26,187 nt of DNA from JAWVFM01 sp038237625 (lineage in GTDB: Bacteria; Actinomycetota; Thermoleophilia; Solirubrobacterales; 70-9). Position 1 is the first letter of the stretch; every line of letters starts with the position of its first letter. The notes under the pieces were generated by a model that worked only from the letters and a program-made list of their open reading frames with translations, was not told the DNA's origin and did not search any database. Made by a program: the position numbers and the translations under genes. This document shows, in pieces, positions 1 through 5,986 of this stretch. The stretch is taken from the NCBI GenBank assembly GCA_038237625.1, contig JBBRYM010000025.1, forward strand, positions 1 to 26,187, given 5' to 3'.

Positions 1-77
1 CGATCTCATCTGCATGAGATGAAAGTCGCCGAATCCTCCGCTTCGCGTCCGGTTCGGCTCGATCTCATCTGCATGAG

Positions 78-140
78 ATGAAAGTCGCCGAATCCTCCGC
101 TTCGCGTCCGGTTCGGCTCGATCTCATCTGCATGAGATGA
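78..140 (+). CDS. 20-codon upstream ORF, second of two identical tandem copies
   Basis: An ORF of 20 codons starts MKVAESS and ends LICMR. Its TGA at 138-140 overlaps the ATG of the CaiB gene at 137 as ATGA. The first repeat unit holds the identical ORF at 19-81, whose TGA overlaps the ATG at 78 in the same way. The 59-bp unit therefore equals the ORF (63 nt with stop) minus the 4-bp overlap. No Shine-Dalgarno sequence is visible before either ATG. It could be a leader peptide or the duplicated tail of an upstream gene lying outside the window; translation is unproven. Confidence 0.3.
   Translation: MKVAESSASRPVRLDLICMR
121..138. promoter_or_regulatory. inverted repeat, possible operator overlapping the CaiB start
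   Basis: This is a perfect 7-4-7 inverted repeat, ATCTCAT-CTGC-ATGAGAT, also present at 3-20 and 62-79. The last copy overlaps the start codon at 137. It could be a binding site for the MerR-family regulator encoded in the same operon, but only its symmetry and position support that. Confidence 0.35.
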
Positions 141-1372
141 ACGGCGCCCTCGCGGACGTTCGCGTCCTCGACCTCACCCGCCTGTTGCCCGGCGGGTTCT
201 GCACCCTGCTCATGGCCGACATGGGCGCCGACGTCGTCAAGGTGGAGGACACCGGTATGGGCGATTACGTGCGCTGGGCGCCGCCGTACCACGGCGACGA
301 CTCGCATCAGGCGCTGGGCACCCGCTCGTCGCTTTACCTAGGGCTGAACCGCGGCAAGCGCTCGATTCGGCTCGACCTCAAGCAGGAGGGCGGCCGGGAC
401 GCGCTGTTGCGCCTGGTCAAGGACTTCGACGTCGTTCTTGAGAGCTACCGCCCCGGCGTGCTCGACCGGCTCGGCTGCGGATACGAGGCGATGCGCGAGG
501 CCAACCCCAAGATCGTCTATTGCGCCATCACGGGCTACGGCCAGACAGGGCCCAACACGGCGCGGGCCGGCCACGACATGAACTACCTGGGCCTGATCGG
601 TCTGCTCGGCCTCACCGGTGAGCCCGGCGGCCGCCCGATCCAGGCCGCAGGGCAGATCGCCGACCTCGGCGGCGGCGCGCTGATGGCCGCCTTTGGCGTG
701 CTGGCCGCGCTGCGCGAGCGCGAGCGCTCGGGCGAGGGTCAATTCGTCGACGTGTCGATGGCCGACGGCGCCCTCTCCTGGCTGGCGATGACGGCTGCGG
801 CCTACCTCTGCGACCGGCGCGTTCCGGAGCGCGGCGCGGAGCAGCTCACGGGCAAGTTCGTCTGCTACTTCCCCTACGAGGCTTCGGACGGCTGGGTCAC
901 GTGCGGGGCGCTGGAGCCCAAGTTCTGGGCTTCCTTCTGTGAGAACACGGGTCATCCGGAGCTGATCGAAAAGCAGTTCGCGAGCCCGGGATCGGACGCC
1001 TGGCAAGAGATCGCGGCGATCTTCAAGTCGAAGACCACGGACGAGTGGCGGGCCTTCAACGACGAGCACGACGCAATGATCGAGCCTGTTCTCGACCTCG
1101 ACGAGGCGCTCGACTCGGAGCTCGTGCGCGCGCGCCAGATGGTGGTGGAGGTCGATCAGCCTGAGCTGGGGCCCGTGAAGCTGCTGGGCGCTCCGGTGAA
1201 GCTGTCGCGGACCGCGCCGGACCCGACGAGGCCCGCGCCCGCGCTCGGCGAGCATACGGAAGACGTTCTCGCGAGCTCCGGCTTTACTGAAGGCGAGATC
1301 ACCGCCCTCCTGAAGAGCGGCGCCGCCGCGGCCACGCCCGAGTCGGCCGAGTCTGCGAGGTTCATGGGATGA
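137..1372 (+). CDS. CaiB/BaiF family protein, alpha-methylacyl-CoA racemase-like
   Basis: A 411-aa protein of the class III CoA-transferase fold. It has the family opening (LADVRVLDLTRLLPGGFCTLLMADMGADVVKVE in outline) and the Rossmann-like N-terminal half. The racemase branch is favoured because the AMACR catalytic positions appear to be present: GHDMNYL with His146, IADLGGG with Asp176, and ALEPKFW with Glu260, which match the His, Asp and Glu of mycobacterial MCR. The expected reaction is epimerisation of 2-methyl-branched acyl-CoAs before beta-oxidation; CoA transfer between acids is the alternative. It is cytosolic. The downstream MerR gene overlaps it by ATGA, so the two are cotranscribed. 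No clear Shine-Dalgarno sequence precedes the ATG; the upstream mini-ORF overlaps it and may provide coupling. The C-terminal tail (AAAATPESAESARFMG) is low complexity. Confidence 0.85.
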   Translation: MNGALADVRVLDLTRLLPGGFCTLLMADMGADVVKVEDTGMGDYVRWAPPYHGDDSHQALGTRSSLYLGLNRGKRSIRLDLKQEGGRDALLRLVKDFDVVLESYRPGVLDRLGCGYEAMREANPKIVYCAITGYGQTGPNTARAGHDMNYLGLIGLLGLTGEPGGRPIQAAGQIADLGGGALMAAFGVLAALRERERSGEGQFVDVSMADGALSWLAMTAAAYLCDRRVPERGAEQLTGKFVCYFPYEASDGWVTCGALEPKFWASFCENTGHPELIEKQFASPGSDAWQEIAAIFKSKTTDEWRAFNDEHDAMIEPVLDLDEALDSELVRARQMVVEVDQPELGPVKLLGAPVKLSRTAPDPTRPAPALGEHTEDVLASSGFTEGEITALLKSGAAAATPESAESARFMG

Positions 1373-2073
1373 GCGCCCCGGCCCAGGAGCTGCTCAAGAT
1401 CTCCGAGCTCGCAGAGCGAACCGGAGTCCCGGTCGCGACGATCCACCACTACCTACGGGAGGGCCTTTTGCCCGAGCCCGTCAAGACATCGCGCAACATG
1501 GCCTACTACGGGCCCGAGTTCGTCGAGCGAATCCGGCTGATCAAGCAGCTCCAGGAGGAGCGCTTCATGCCGCTGCGCCTGATCCGCGAGCTCTTCGAGC
1601 GCGAGGATGCCGACCCCGATCGCCTACGGGCGATGGTGGAGGTGGAGGACCGGATTCTCGCTGGAGCCCTGGAGGGCGAGCGCACCCGCACCCCGGTGAC
1701 CGAGGTCCGCGAGCGCTTCGGCATGCCGAAGGAGGTCCTCGACCGCATGGAGCAGATCGGAGTCCTATCGCCTAACTCCCGGGGCTACAGCCCCTCCGAC
1801 GTGCGGATAATCGAGGCCATCAGCCGTTTCCGCGCCGGCGGCTACGACACGGAGATCGGCTTCACCGTCTACGACACGCTGCGCTACAAGCGCGCGCTCG
1901 AGGAGCTCGTCACCGAGGAGATCGACGTCGTCATGGCGCGCCTCGCCGGCAAGATGGAGCCCGAGCGGATCAACCAGCTCCTACGCGACGGCGCCGAGCC
2001 CCTGAAGGACCTGATCGCCGCGATGCACACGAAGCTCCTGGTCGCGGAGCTCGAGCGCCGCGCGAAGGGCTAG
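1369..2073 (+). CDS. MerR family transcriptional regulator
   Basis: A 234-aa DNA-binding protein. The N-terminal winged helix-turn-helix is clear: KISELAERTGVPVATIHHYLREG at about 10-32, the wing through SRNMAYYGPEFVERI (41-55), then the dimerisation helix beginning near residue 60. The C-terminal 130 residues are helical and charged, with no conserved Cys pattern for metals, so an organic ligand or a CoA thioester is more likely than a metal (inference). A second MerR-like helix-turn segment may lie at 100-135 (VTEVRERFGMPKEVLDRMEQIGVL). The ATG overlaps the CaiB stop by 4 bp, suggesting it controls that gene. The stop codon overlaps that of the convergent cupin gene. Confidence 0.85.
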   Translation: MSAPAQELLKISELAERTGVPVATIHHYLREGLLPEPVKTSRNMAYYGPEFVERIRLIKQLQEERFMPLRLIRELFEREDADPDRLRAMVEVEDRILAGALEGERTRTPVTEVRERFGMPKEVLDRMEQIGVLSPNSRGYSPSDVRIIEAISRFRAGGYDTEIGFTVYDTLRYKRALEELVTEEIDVVMARLAGKMEPERINQLLRDGAEPLKDLIAAMHTKLLVAELERRAKG

Positions 2074-2459
2074 AGCGCCGAGTCGAGGATTTCGGCGTGC
2101 TCGCTCTCTGGCGGGGTGCCGTAGACGTAGAGGACCAGGTCCTCGTCGCCGTGATTCACCGTCTGCAGCGGTGTGCAGGGCTCGACGTGGATGAGCCCGC
2201 CGGTCGGGATGTCGTGGCGCTCGGGCGGCTCGCCGAGGTACATCGTGAGCTTGCCCGCCATGACCACGAATGTCTCCTCCTGCTGCGGGTGCCGGTGTCG
2301 CCGCCCCTTGGCGCCGGGCTCGTAGCGCCAGACGTTTGCGCGGGTGTGGGCGAAGCCCGCGAGCTCGCTCAGCTCGGCGACGTGGCGAGCGGGCTCACCG
2401 GGATCGTGGGGACGGGTGATCCACACGAGCACGTCGGGCCTGACGACGCGAAACGCCAT
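2070..2459 (-). CDS. small single-domain cupin protein
   Basis: A 129-aa protein with one cupin_2 beta-barrel. Cupin motif 1 is visible as His55-x-His57 followed by Glu61/Glu62 and Gly69 (RHRHPQQEETFVVMAGKL). Motif 2 is the PTGG turn at 85-88 with possible metal ligand His91 or His103. This HxH(x)3-4E arrangement normally binds one divalent metal. Substrate and reaction cannot be read from the sequence; proteins of this size are often isomerases, dioxygenases or sensors of small acids. It starts 3 nt after the stop of the upstream lipoprotein gene, so both probably share one mRNA. It converges on the MerR gene with overlapping stop codons. Confidence 0.8.
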   Translation of the reverse strand: MAFRVVRPDVLVWITRPHDPGEPARHVAELSELAGFAHTRANVWRYEPGAKGRRHRHPQQEETFVVMAGKLTMYLGEPPERHDIPTGGLIHVEPCTPLQTVNHGDEDLVLYVYGTPPESEHAEILDSAL

Positions 2460-2462
2460 CGG

Positions 2463-2960
2463 TTACTTGCCCGAGATCGTCGGCGCATTCCCGGAGCCGT
2501 GTTCCGACACGAGCTTGGTGAGTGCGGCGATCGCCGGCTGGAGCGGCTTCGGTATCGAGATCTGGTCGGCCCTGTAGCTCAGTCCCAGGTACTGGATCGA
2601 GTATTCGAAGCAGTCCGAGCAGCCGGACGGCGGCGGCTTCGGCAGATGGCCGATGTCGGCCGCTACGAGCTTGTCGCGAAGGTCGGCGAGCTCGGTGTCG
2701 CTGAGCTGGAAACGCTGCTTCGACGCGCCTTGGCGAAAGCCGGTCGTGACGTTCGCACGGCCATCCGGCGCGACGCTGAGCTTCTGGTTGACGCCGGCGA
2801 TGCCGCCGGTGACCTGGAAGTCGATCTGGGCCTTCGAGGCGGGCGTCTTGACGGTCGTGGTGGCGCCGGTGCGCGTGGCGCTGCTGCCCGAGCCCGAGCC
2901 GCCGCAGCCCGCGATCAGGAATGCGCCGGCGCCGGCGAGGAGAAGGGGAGAGGTGCGCAC
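2463..2960 (-). CDS. predicted lipoprotein with emfourin-like domain
   Basis: With the GTG at 2958-2960 as start the protein has 165 aa and a compact lipoprotein signal: Arg2, a hydrophobic stretch, and lipobox LIAGC with Cys19, followed by a Gly/Ser/Thr linker. An upstream in-frame start at 3053 would put 31 implausible residues before the signal, so I chose the GTG. The mature part (about 46-165) has an IDFQVTGGIAGV strand, a LSDTELADLRDKLVAADI helix and a YSIQYLGLSYRADQ strand pair ending in LQPAIAALTKLV. That order resembles the emfourin/protealysin-inhibitor type of small domain; this is my reading from pattern and needs a profile search. It is probably exported, with the domain outside the membrane. 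The CSDC pair (Cys-x-x-Cys) near 119-122 is unusual. The cupin gene follows by 3 nt. Confidence 0.7.
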   Translation of the reverse strand: MRTSPLLLAGAGAFLIAGCGGSGSGSSATRTGATTTVKTPASKAQIDFQVTGGIAGVNQKLSVAPDGRANVTTGFRQGASKQRFQLSDTELADLRDKLVAADIGHLPKPPPSGCSDCFEYSIQYLGLSYRADQISIPKPLQPAIAALTKLVSEHGSGNAPTISGK

Positions 2961-2969
2961 GAGGCAAGC

Positions 2970-2975
2970 ATTATG
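2970..2975 (-). promoter_or_regulatory. -10 box CATAAT for the lipoprotein-cupin operon
   Basis: Read on the minus strand, CATAAT lies 9 nt before the GTG at 2960. With transcription starting about 7 nt downstream the mRNA would be leaderless or nearly so. No good -35 is seen. Confidence 0.5.
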
Positions 2976-3149
2976 TGCGAACGCGATGACCGTCACCGTT
3001 GGTCGGCTCCTCGACGGCGAGGGTGCGAAGAGCGCCCAGCACCTCGGCGGCAAGGCGGGCGCCGTCGGCCGGATTCATCGGGGTCGCGACGATGCGGGCC
3101 ACGACCTCGTCGCGGTCGAGCCGCTACCCATCCGCCGCGAGGCTGAACG

Positions 3150-3155
3150 TAGGAT
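3150..3155 (+). promoter_or_regulatory. -10 box TAGGAT, leaderless geometry
   Basis: TAGGAT ends 7 nt before the ATG at 3163 and fits TANNNT. No Shine-Dalgarno sequence lies between, supporting a leaderless mRNA. Confidence 0.45.
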
Positions 3156-3162
3156 CGACTAC

Positions 3163-3561
3163 ATGACGGGCGACGCTCCACGCATTGCGATCGCTGCCGG
3201 GCTGGGGGCAATGACGCTCGGATTCTTGATCGCCCTGCTGAGCGACGGCCCCTACCTCACGACCGACGGGATCAACGCCGGGGTGATCCTCTTCGCCGTG
3301 GGGCTGTTTGCGGCGCTTTTTGCGACCCCGTTTGCCTTTGAGCGCTCCCGGCGCGCAACCGAGCCCGACCGCGACCGTCGCTGGGAGCGCGCGCTCATTC
3401 GCTGGGGCGTCGTGGCCGGCGCTGTATTCGGGGTGGGCCTGGGGCTCGCGCTCGTCCTCGGCCCGCACGGTCGAACGCTCGGCGGATCGATCGCGATCGT
3501 GACCCTTGCCGATGCGCTCCTGATCATCGGCACGCTGGTCGCCTGGATGTTCTCCAACTGA
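3163..3561 (+). CDS. small integral membrane protein, four predicted TM helices
   Basis: A 132-aa hydrophobic protein of unrecognised family. Predicted membrane helices are at about 8-26 (IAIAAGLGAMTLGFLIALL), 36-59 (GINAGVILFAVGLFAALFAT), 79-100 (IRWGVVAGAVFGVGLGLALVLG) and 106-129 (GGSIAIVTLADALLIIGTLVAWM). The loop between helices 2 and 3 is very basic and acidic (ERSRRATEPDRDRRWER) and is probably cytoplasmic. The frame is open further upstream to an ATG at 2986, but that would add a 59-residue soluble extension running through the divergent lipoprotein promoter; the -10 box at 3150 favours the ATG at 3163. No function can be assigned. Confidence 0.65.
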   Translation: MTGDAPRIAIAAGLGAMTLGFLIALLSDGPYLTTDGINAGVILFAVGLFAALFATPFAFERSRRATEPDRDRRWERALIRWGVVAGAVFGVGLGLALVLGPHGRTLGGSIAIVTLADALLIIGTLVAWMFSN

Positions 3562-3596
3562 ACGCCACCCGAGCCGGCAGCGCCGGACGGCCGACC

Positions 3597-3602
3597 TATA
3601 AT
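3597..3602 (+). promoter_or_regulatory. consensus -10 box TATAAT for the nitrilase-TetR operon
   Basis: A perfect TATAAT sits 42 nt upstream of the proposed nitrilase start, in a GC-rich setting where it stands out. No TTGACA-like -35 is found 16-18 bp upstream. The TetR-type operator begins 5 bp downstream, so a bound repressor would cover the transcription start. Confidence 0.7.
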
Positions 3603-3607
3603 CCCGA

Positions 3608-3623
3608 TTGACTGGTCAGTCAA
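3608..3623. promoter_or_regulatory. TetR-type operator, TTGACTG-GT-CAGTCAA
   Basis: A perfect 7-2-7 inverted repeat lies directly after the -10 box and before the Shine-Dalgarno sequence. Its TTGACTG half-sites resemble those of known TetR-family operators. The TetR gene is the second gene of the operon it precedes, so autoregulation is the simple model. Confidence 0.75.
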
Positions 3624-3628
3624 CCGCC

Positions 3629-3638
3629 GGAGGAGGAG
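3629..3638 (+). promoter_or_regulatory. strong Shine-Dalgarno sequence that fixes the nitrilase start
   Basis: GGAGGAGGAG lies 6 nt before an ATC codon at 3645, where the family alignment expects the initiator Met. There is no ATG, GTG or TTG at usable distance from it. Confidence 0.7.
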
Positions 3639-3644
3639 AACGAA

Positions 3645-4484
3645 ATCCGCGCCGCTGCCGTCCAGCTCAACTCCACGGCCGAAAAGGTCCGAAACTTGGC
3701 CGCCGCCGAGCGGCTCGTCCGCGCCGCCGCCGCCGACGGCGCGACGCTGATCGTCCTGCCGGAGAAGTGGAATGTCCTCGGCGACGGCGATGTCCTCCTG
3801 GAGGGCGCCGAGCCACTCGACGGCCCCGCGGCCGAGGCCGCGGCGTCCTGGGCTCGCGAGCTCGGCATCCACCTGGTCGCCGGCAGCATCGCCGAGCGTG
3901 ACCGCGAGACGGGCAGGCTTCACAACTCGAGCCTCTGCTTTGCCCCGGGCGGGGAGCTGGTCGCGACCTACCGCAAGATCCACATGTTCGACGTGGATGT
4001 GGGGGGGATCGCCTACCGCGAGTCTGAGAACGAGGACGCGGGCGATCGAACCGTCGTGGTCGCTGCCGGTGAGCTCTGTCTCGGCTTGACCGTTTGCTAC
4101 GACCTCCGCTTCCCCGAGCTCTACAGGATTGCCGCCCTGGAGGGGGCAACCGTGGTCACCGTGCCGTCGGCGTTCACCGAGGTCACGGGCCGTGACCACT
4201 GGCATGTACTCCTGCGCGCGCGGGCGATCGAGAACCAGCTCTTCGTCGTCGCCGCAAACCAGGCGGGCGCCGCCCCGCCCCACTATCGAAGCTACGGCCA
4301 TTCGCTGATCGCCGATCCCTGGGGCCGCGTTCTCGCTGAGGCCCCAGGCGAGGGAGAGTGCTTCGTCGCCGCCGATCTCGACCTCGGTGAGCTCGAGCGC
4401 ATCCGCGCTGAGCTCCCCGCCCTTCGAAACCGCCGCCCCGCCGCATACCGCTGGCCGCAGGTCCTCGAGGAGGTGGCGGGCTGA
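3645..4484 (+). CDS. Nit-type carbon-nitrogen hydrolase (amidase of the NIT1/NIT2 branch)
   Basis: A 279-aa nitrilase-superfamily enzyme. The catalytic Glu-Lys-Cys triad is visible: Glu40 in VLPEKW, Lys111 in YRKIHMFDVD and Cys151 in TVCYDLRFPELYR. The HWHVLLRARAIENQLFVVAANQ and YGHSLIADPWGRVLAEA blocks place it with the NIT1/NIT2 branch (deaminated glutathione amidase or omega-amidase), which hydrolyses short amides of alpha-keto acids. The true N-terminus should be IRAAAVQLNST, in line with family members that begin M-R-x-AAVQ. At that point the codon is ATC, preceded at 6 nt by GGAGGAGGAG. The first canonical in-frame start is TTG at 3696, which would remove the first beta-strand. Either ATC initiates, or an ATG has been lost or misread. 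The TetR gene overlaps its stop by one base (TGATG). Confidence 0.85.
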   Translation: MRAAAVQLNSTAEKVRNLAAAERLVRAAAADGATLIVLPEKWNVLGDGDVLLEGAEPLDGPAAEAAASWARELGIHLVAGSIAERDRETGRLHNSSLCFAPGGELVATYRKIHMFDVDVGGIAYRESENEDAGDRTVVVAAGELCLGLTVCYDLRFPELYRIAALEGATVVTVPSAFTEVTGRDHWHVLLRARAIENQLFVVAANQAGAAPPHYRSYGHSLIADPWGRVLAEAPGEGECFVAADLDLGELERIRAELPALRNRRPAAYRWPQVLEEVAG

Positions 4485-5083
4485 TGGCCCGCGCCGCCGC
4501 CGTCGACAAGCGCCGCCAGATCCTCGACGCAGCGAGCCGCGTGTTCGCGCGAACCGGCTTCCATGCTTGCCGGGTCTCCGACATCGCCGACGAGGCCGGG
4601 GTCGCGTACGGGCTCGTCTACCACTACTTCAAGTCCAAGGACGAGGTCCTGAACCAGCTCTTCACCGAGCGCTGGTCGCTGCTCCTGGCCGCGATCGACG
4701 AGGTGGACCGCAAGGAGATCACCGCCCGGGCGAAGCTCGATGCCTGCGCAGGCTTCATCATCGACTCGTACCGCCACGACCCGGAGCTCATGAAAGTGAT
4801 CGTCGTGGAGGTCACCCGCGCGGCTAACTCCTTCGGCCGCACCCACCTCCCCGAGATCCGACGCGCCTACGACTCGATCGCGAAGATCGTGGGCGACGGC
4901 CAGCAGAAGGGAGAGTTCCGCGCGGACGTTGATCCCGAGTTCGCCTCGATGTGGTTCTACGGCGCGATCGAACAGCTGCTCTCGGGGTGGGTCTTCGAGT
5001 TGATCCCCCAGGCAGACGACGACTTCGATCGCGCCAGGGCGATGGTGGTCGAGACGATCTGCGGCGGGCTCGAACCGCGATGA
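4484..5083 (+). CDS. TetR family transcriptional regulator
   Basis: A 199-aa repressor. The N-terminal DNA-binding domain is typical: RRQILDAASRVFARTGFHACRVSDIADEAGVAYGLVYHYFKSKDEVL at about 10-56, with the HTH at 29-48. The C-terminal ligand domain is all-helical; its EVTRAANSFGRTHLPEIRRAYDSIAKIV stretch resembles FadR-type TetR proteins that sense acyl-CoA (inference). It is coupled to the nitrilase by a TGATG overlap. The perfect palindrome at 3608-3623 upstream of the operon is its likely operator. A short gap then leads to an independent promoter for the holin-like cassette. Confidence 0.88.
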   Translation: MARAAAVDKRRQILDAASRVFARTGFHACRVSDIADEAGVAYGLVYHYFKSKDEVLNQLFTERWSLLLAAIDEVDRKEITARAKLDACAGFIIDSYRHDPELMKVIVVEVTRAANSFGRTHLPEIRRAYDSIAKIVGDGQQKGEFRADVDPEFASMWFYGAIEQLLSGWVFELIPQADDDFDRARAMVVETICGGLEPR

Positions 5084-5093
5084 CCGTCGCGAG

Positions 5094-5121
5094 TTGCTCG
5101 CCGGGCCCTTCCGGGTAGGGT
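5094..5121 (+). promoter_or_regulatory. promoter of the DUF4235-holin-DUF3618 cassette
   Basis: TTGCTC (5094-5099) and TAGGGT (5116-5121) are 16 bp apart. The -10 box ends 8 nt before the ATG at 5130, so the mRNA would be leaderless. Confidence 0.5.
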
Positions 5122-5129
5122 TCGCCCCG

Positions 5130-5264
5130 ATGGACAACGACCTCGTCAGACGGCTCCTGTGGACGGGCATGGTGGCGGCCTCCGGGGCTCTCGCGAGCCT
5201 CGTCGCCAACAAGATCGCGACCGCGGTCTGGTACCGGCTCTTCAACGAGGGCCCCCCGGAGTGA
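5130..5264 (+). CDS. 44-aa DUF4235-like membrane protein
   Basis: A small ORF (MDNDLVRRLLWTG...VWYRLFNEGPPE) not reached by ordinary length cut-offs. It has one hydrophobic segment (about 9-27), then a KIATAVWYRLFNEGPP ending. The pattern R-L-L-W...A-x-L-V-A-x-K-I-A-x-A-V-W and the terminal PP match short actinobacterial DUF4235 proteins. Its TGA overlaps the next gene's GTG (GTGA), showing translational coupling. Such proteins are found beside holin-like and DUF3618 proteins in Actinobacteria, as here; their molecular role is unknown to me. Confidence 0.7.
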   Translation: MDNDLVRRLLWTGMVAASGALASLVANKIATAVWYRLFNEGPPE

Positions 5265-5689
5265 CCCCCAACGGGCAGCCGACGCCTGGCGCCGACGACC
5301 GCTCGGTCGGGGAGATGGTGTTCGACGTCTCCGAGCGGGTCTCGCTTTTGGTCCGCGAGGAGATCGAGCTCGCCAAGGCCGAGATCTCGGAGAAGGTGGC
5401 CAAGCTCGCGCGCGGGTCCGCTGTGGGAATCGCGGCCGGAATCTTCGCCCTGCTCGGCCTGGCGATGTTCATGCACGCGATCGCCTGGCTTCTCGATGAC
5501 CTCTTCTTCTCCGACCACGTCTGGATCGGGTTCGCGATCGAGTCGCTCGTTTGGTTTGCAATCGCGGCGGGAGCCGGGCTCTTCGCCTATCGCTCGGTGA
5601 AGGCGGGCGCCCCGCCGGTACCCGAGATGGCGATCAAGGAGGCCAAGCTCGCGCGCGAGGCCATCTCCGGGGACCGGACGGGATCGTGA
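5261..5689 (+). CDS. phage holin-like family membrane protein (holin superfamily III type)
   Basis: A 142-aa protein starting at GTG 5261. It has an amphipathic helix at about 17-50 (VFDVSERVSLLVREEIELAKAEISEKVAKLARG), two membrane helices at about 52-78 and 88-111, and a charged C-terminal helix ending near 135. The VREEIELAKAE motif before paired TM helices is the signature of the actinobacterial holin-like (Phage_holin_3_6) family. Although named after holins, chromosomal members in this three-gene setting are probably cell-envelope proteins, not lysis proteins. Both borders are GTGA overlaps, with DUF4235 before and DUF3618 after. Confidence 0.82.
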   Translation: MTPNGQPTPGADDRSVGEMVFDVSERVSLLVREEIELAKAEISEKVAKLARGSAVGIAAGIFALLGLAMFMHAIAWLLDDLFFSDHVWIGFAIESLVWFAIAAGAGLFAYRSVKAGAPPVPEMAIKEAKLAREAISGDRTGS

Positions 5690-5955
5690 GCTCCGAGGTT
5701 GGCCGCCCCGAAACGCCGGGCCTGGCCGCAGCGCGCCGGGTTGCCCCCGGCAGCCGCTCTACCGCAGAGATCCGCCAGGACATCCAGCTTCAGCGCGAGG
5801 AGCTTGCGGGCGCCGTCGACTCGCTGCGTGGCAGGGTCACCGAGCTCACCGATTGGCGCCGCCAGGTTCGCGAGCACCGGCGCGAGCTCGCCATCGGTGC
5901 CGCGGTCGTCGGCTTCGCCATCGGCGGGCTGTTCGCGCTTCGGCGCAACAGGTAG
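5686..5955 (+). CDS. DUF3618 family protein
   Basis: An 89-aa protein starting at GTG 5686, which overlaps the previous TGA. The family core is visible as RSTAEIRQDIQLQREELAGAVDSLRGRV at about 24-51, followed by an amphipathic basic helix and a single C-terminal membrane helix (about 68-86), ending RRNR. This is the usual layout of DUF3618. Function is unknown; conserved neighbourhood with the holin-like gene suggests a shared membrane role. The in-frame sequence further upstream overlaps the holin gene and was not used. Confidence 0.8.
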   Translation: MSSEVGRPETPGLAAARRVAPGSRSTAEIRQDIQLQREELAGAVDSLRGRVTELTDWRRQVREHRRELAIGAAVVGFAIGGLFALRRNR

Positions 5956-5974
5956 CTCCGGCCGCCGCCAGTCC

Positions 5975-5980
5975 TAGTCT
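5975..5980 (+). promoter_or_regulatory. -10 box TAGTCT before the AI-2E remnant
   Basis: TAGTCT ends 6 nt before the ATG at 5987, the same leaderless spacing as other first genes here. The promoter seems to survive although the gene is broken. Confidence 0.4.
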
Positions 5981-5986
5981 GGCCGC

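Larger units (their letters stand above)
1..141. repeat. tandem 59-bp direct repeat, about 2.4 copies
   Basis: Two identical 59-bp units (1-59 and 60-118) are followed by 23 matching bases of a third (119-141). Each unit carries the inverted repeat ATCTCAT-CTGC-ATGAGAT and a wider pair, GCCGAA (28-33) with TTCGGC (53-58). The third partial copy runs into the CaiB start codon at 137. The window begins exactly in phase with the unit, so an assembly artefact at a contig edge is a real alternative to a genuine local duplication. Confidence 0.9.

Noticed and set aside
1..141. 59-bp repeat as an integron attC site (59-base element)
   Set aside because: The length matches the old name, but I find no RYYYAAC/GTTRRRY core sites and no integrase.
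2097..3146. Long plus-strand frame of 349 codons
   Set aside because: It is antisense to the cupin and lipoprotein genes, whose motifs are clear; its translation is Arg-rich and without motifs.
2971..3149. ORFs between the lipoprotein gene and the membrane protein gene: a 43-codon minus-strand frame (2971-3102) and a 59-codon plus-strand extension from 2986
   Set aside because: Both frames show equally high GC at first and third positions, so codon bias cannot choose between them. No family is recognised and both run through promoter boxes. Left as 5' intergenic DNA.
5261..5689. Holin-like gene as a sign of prophage
   Set aside because: No other phage gene is nearby, and the DUF4235/DUF3618 context is that of chromosomal actinobacterial envelope genes.
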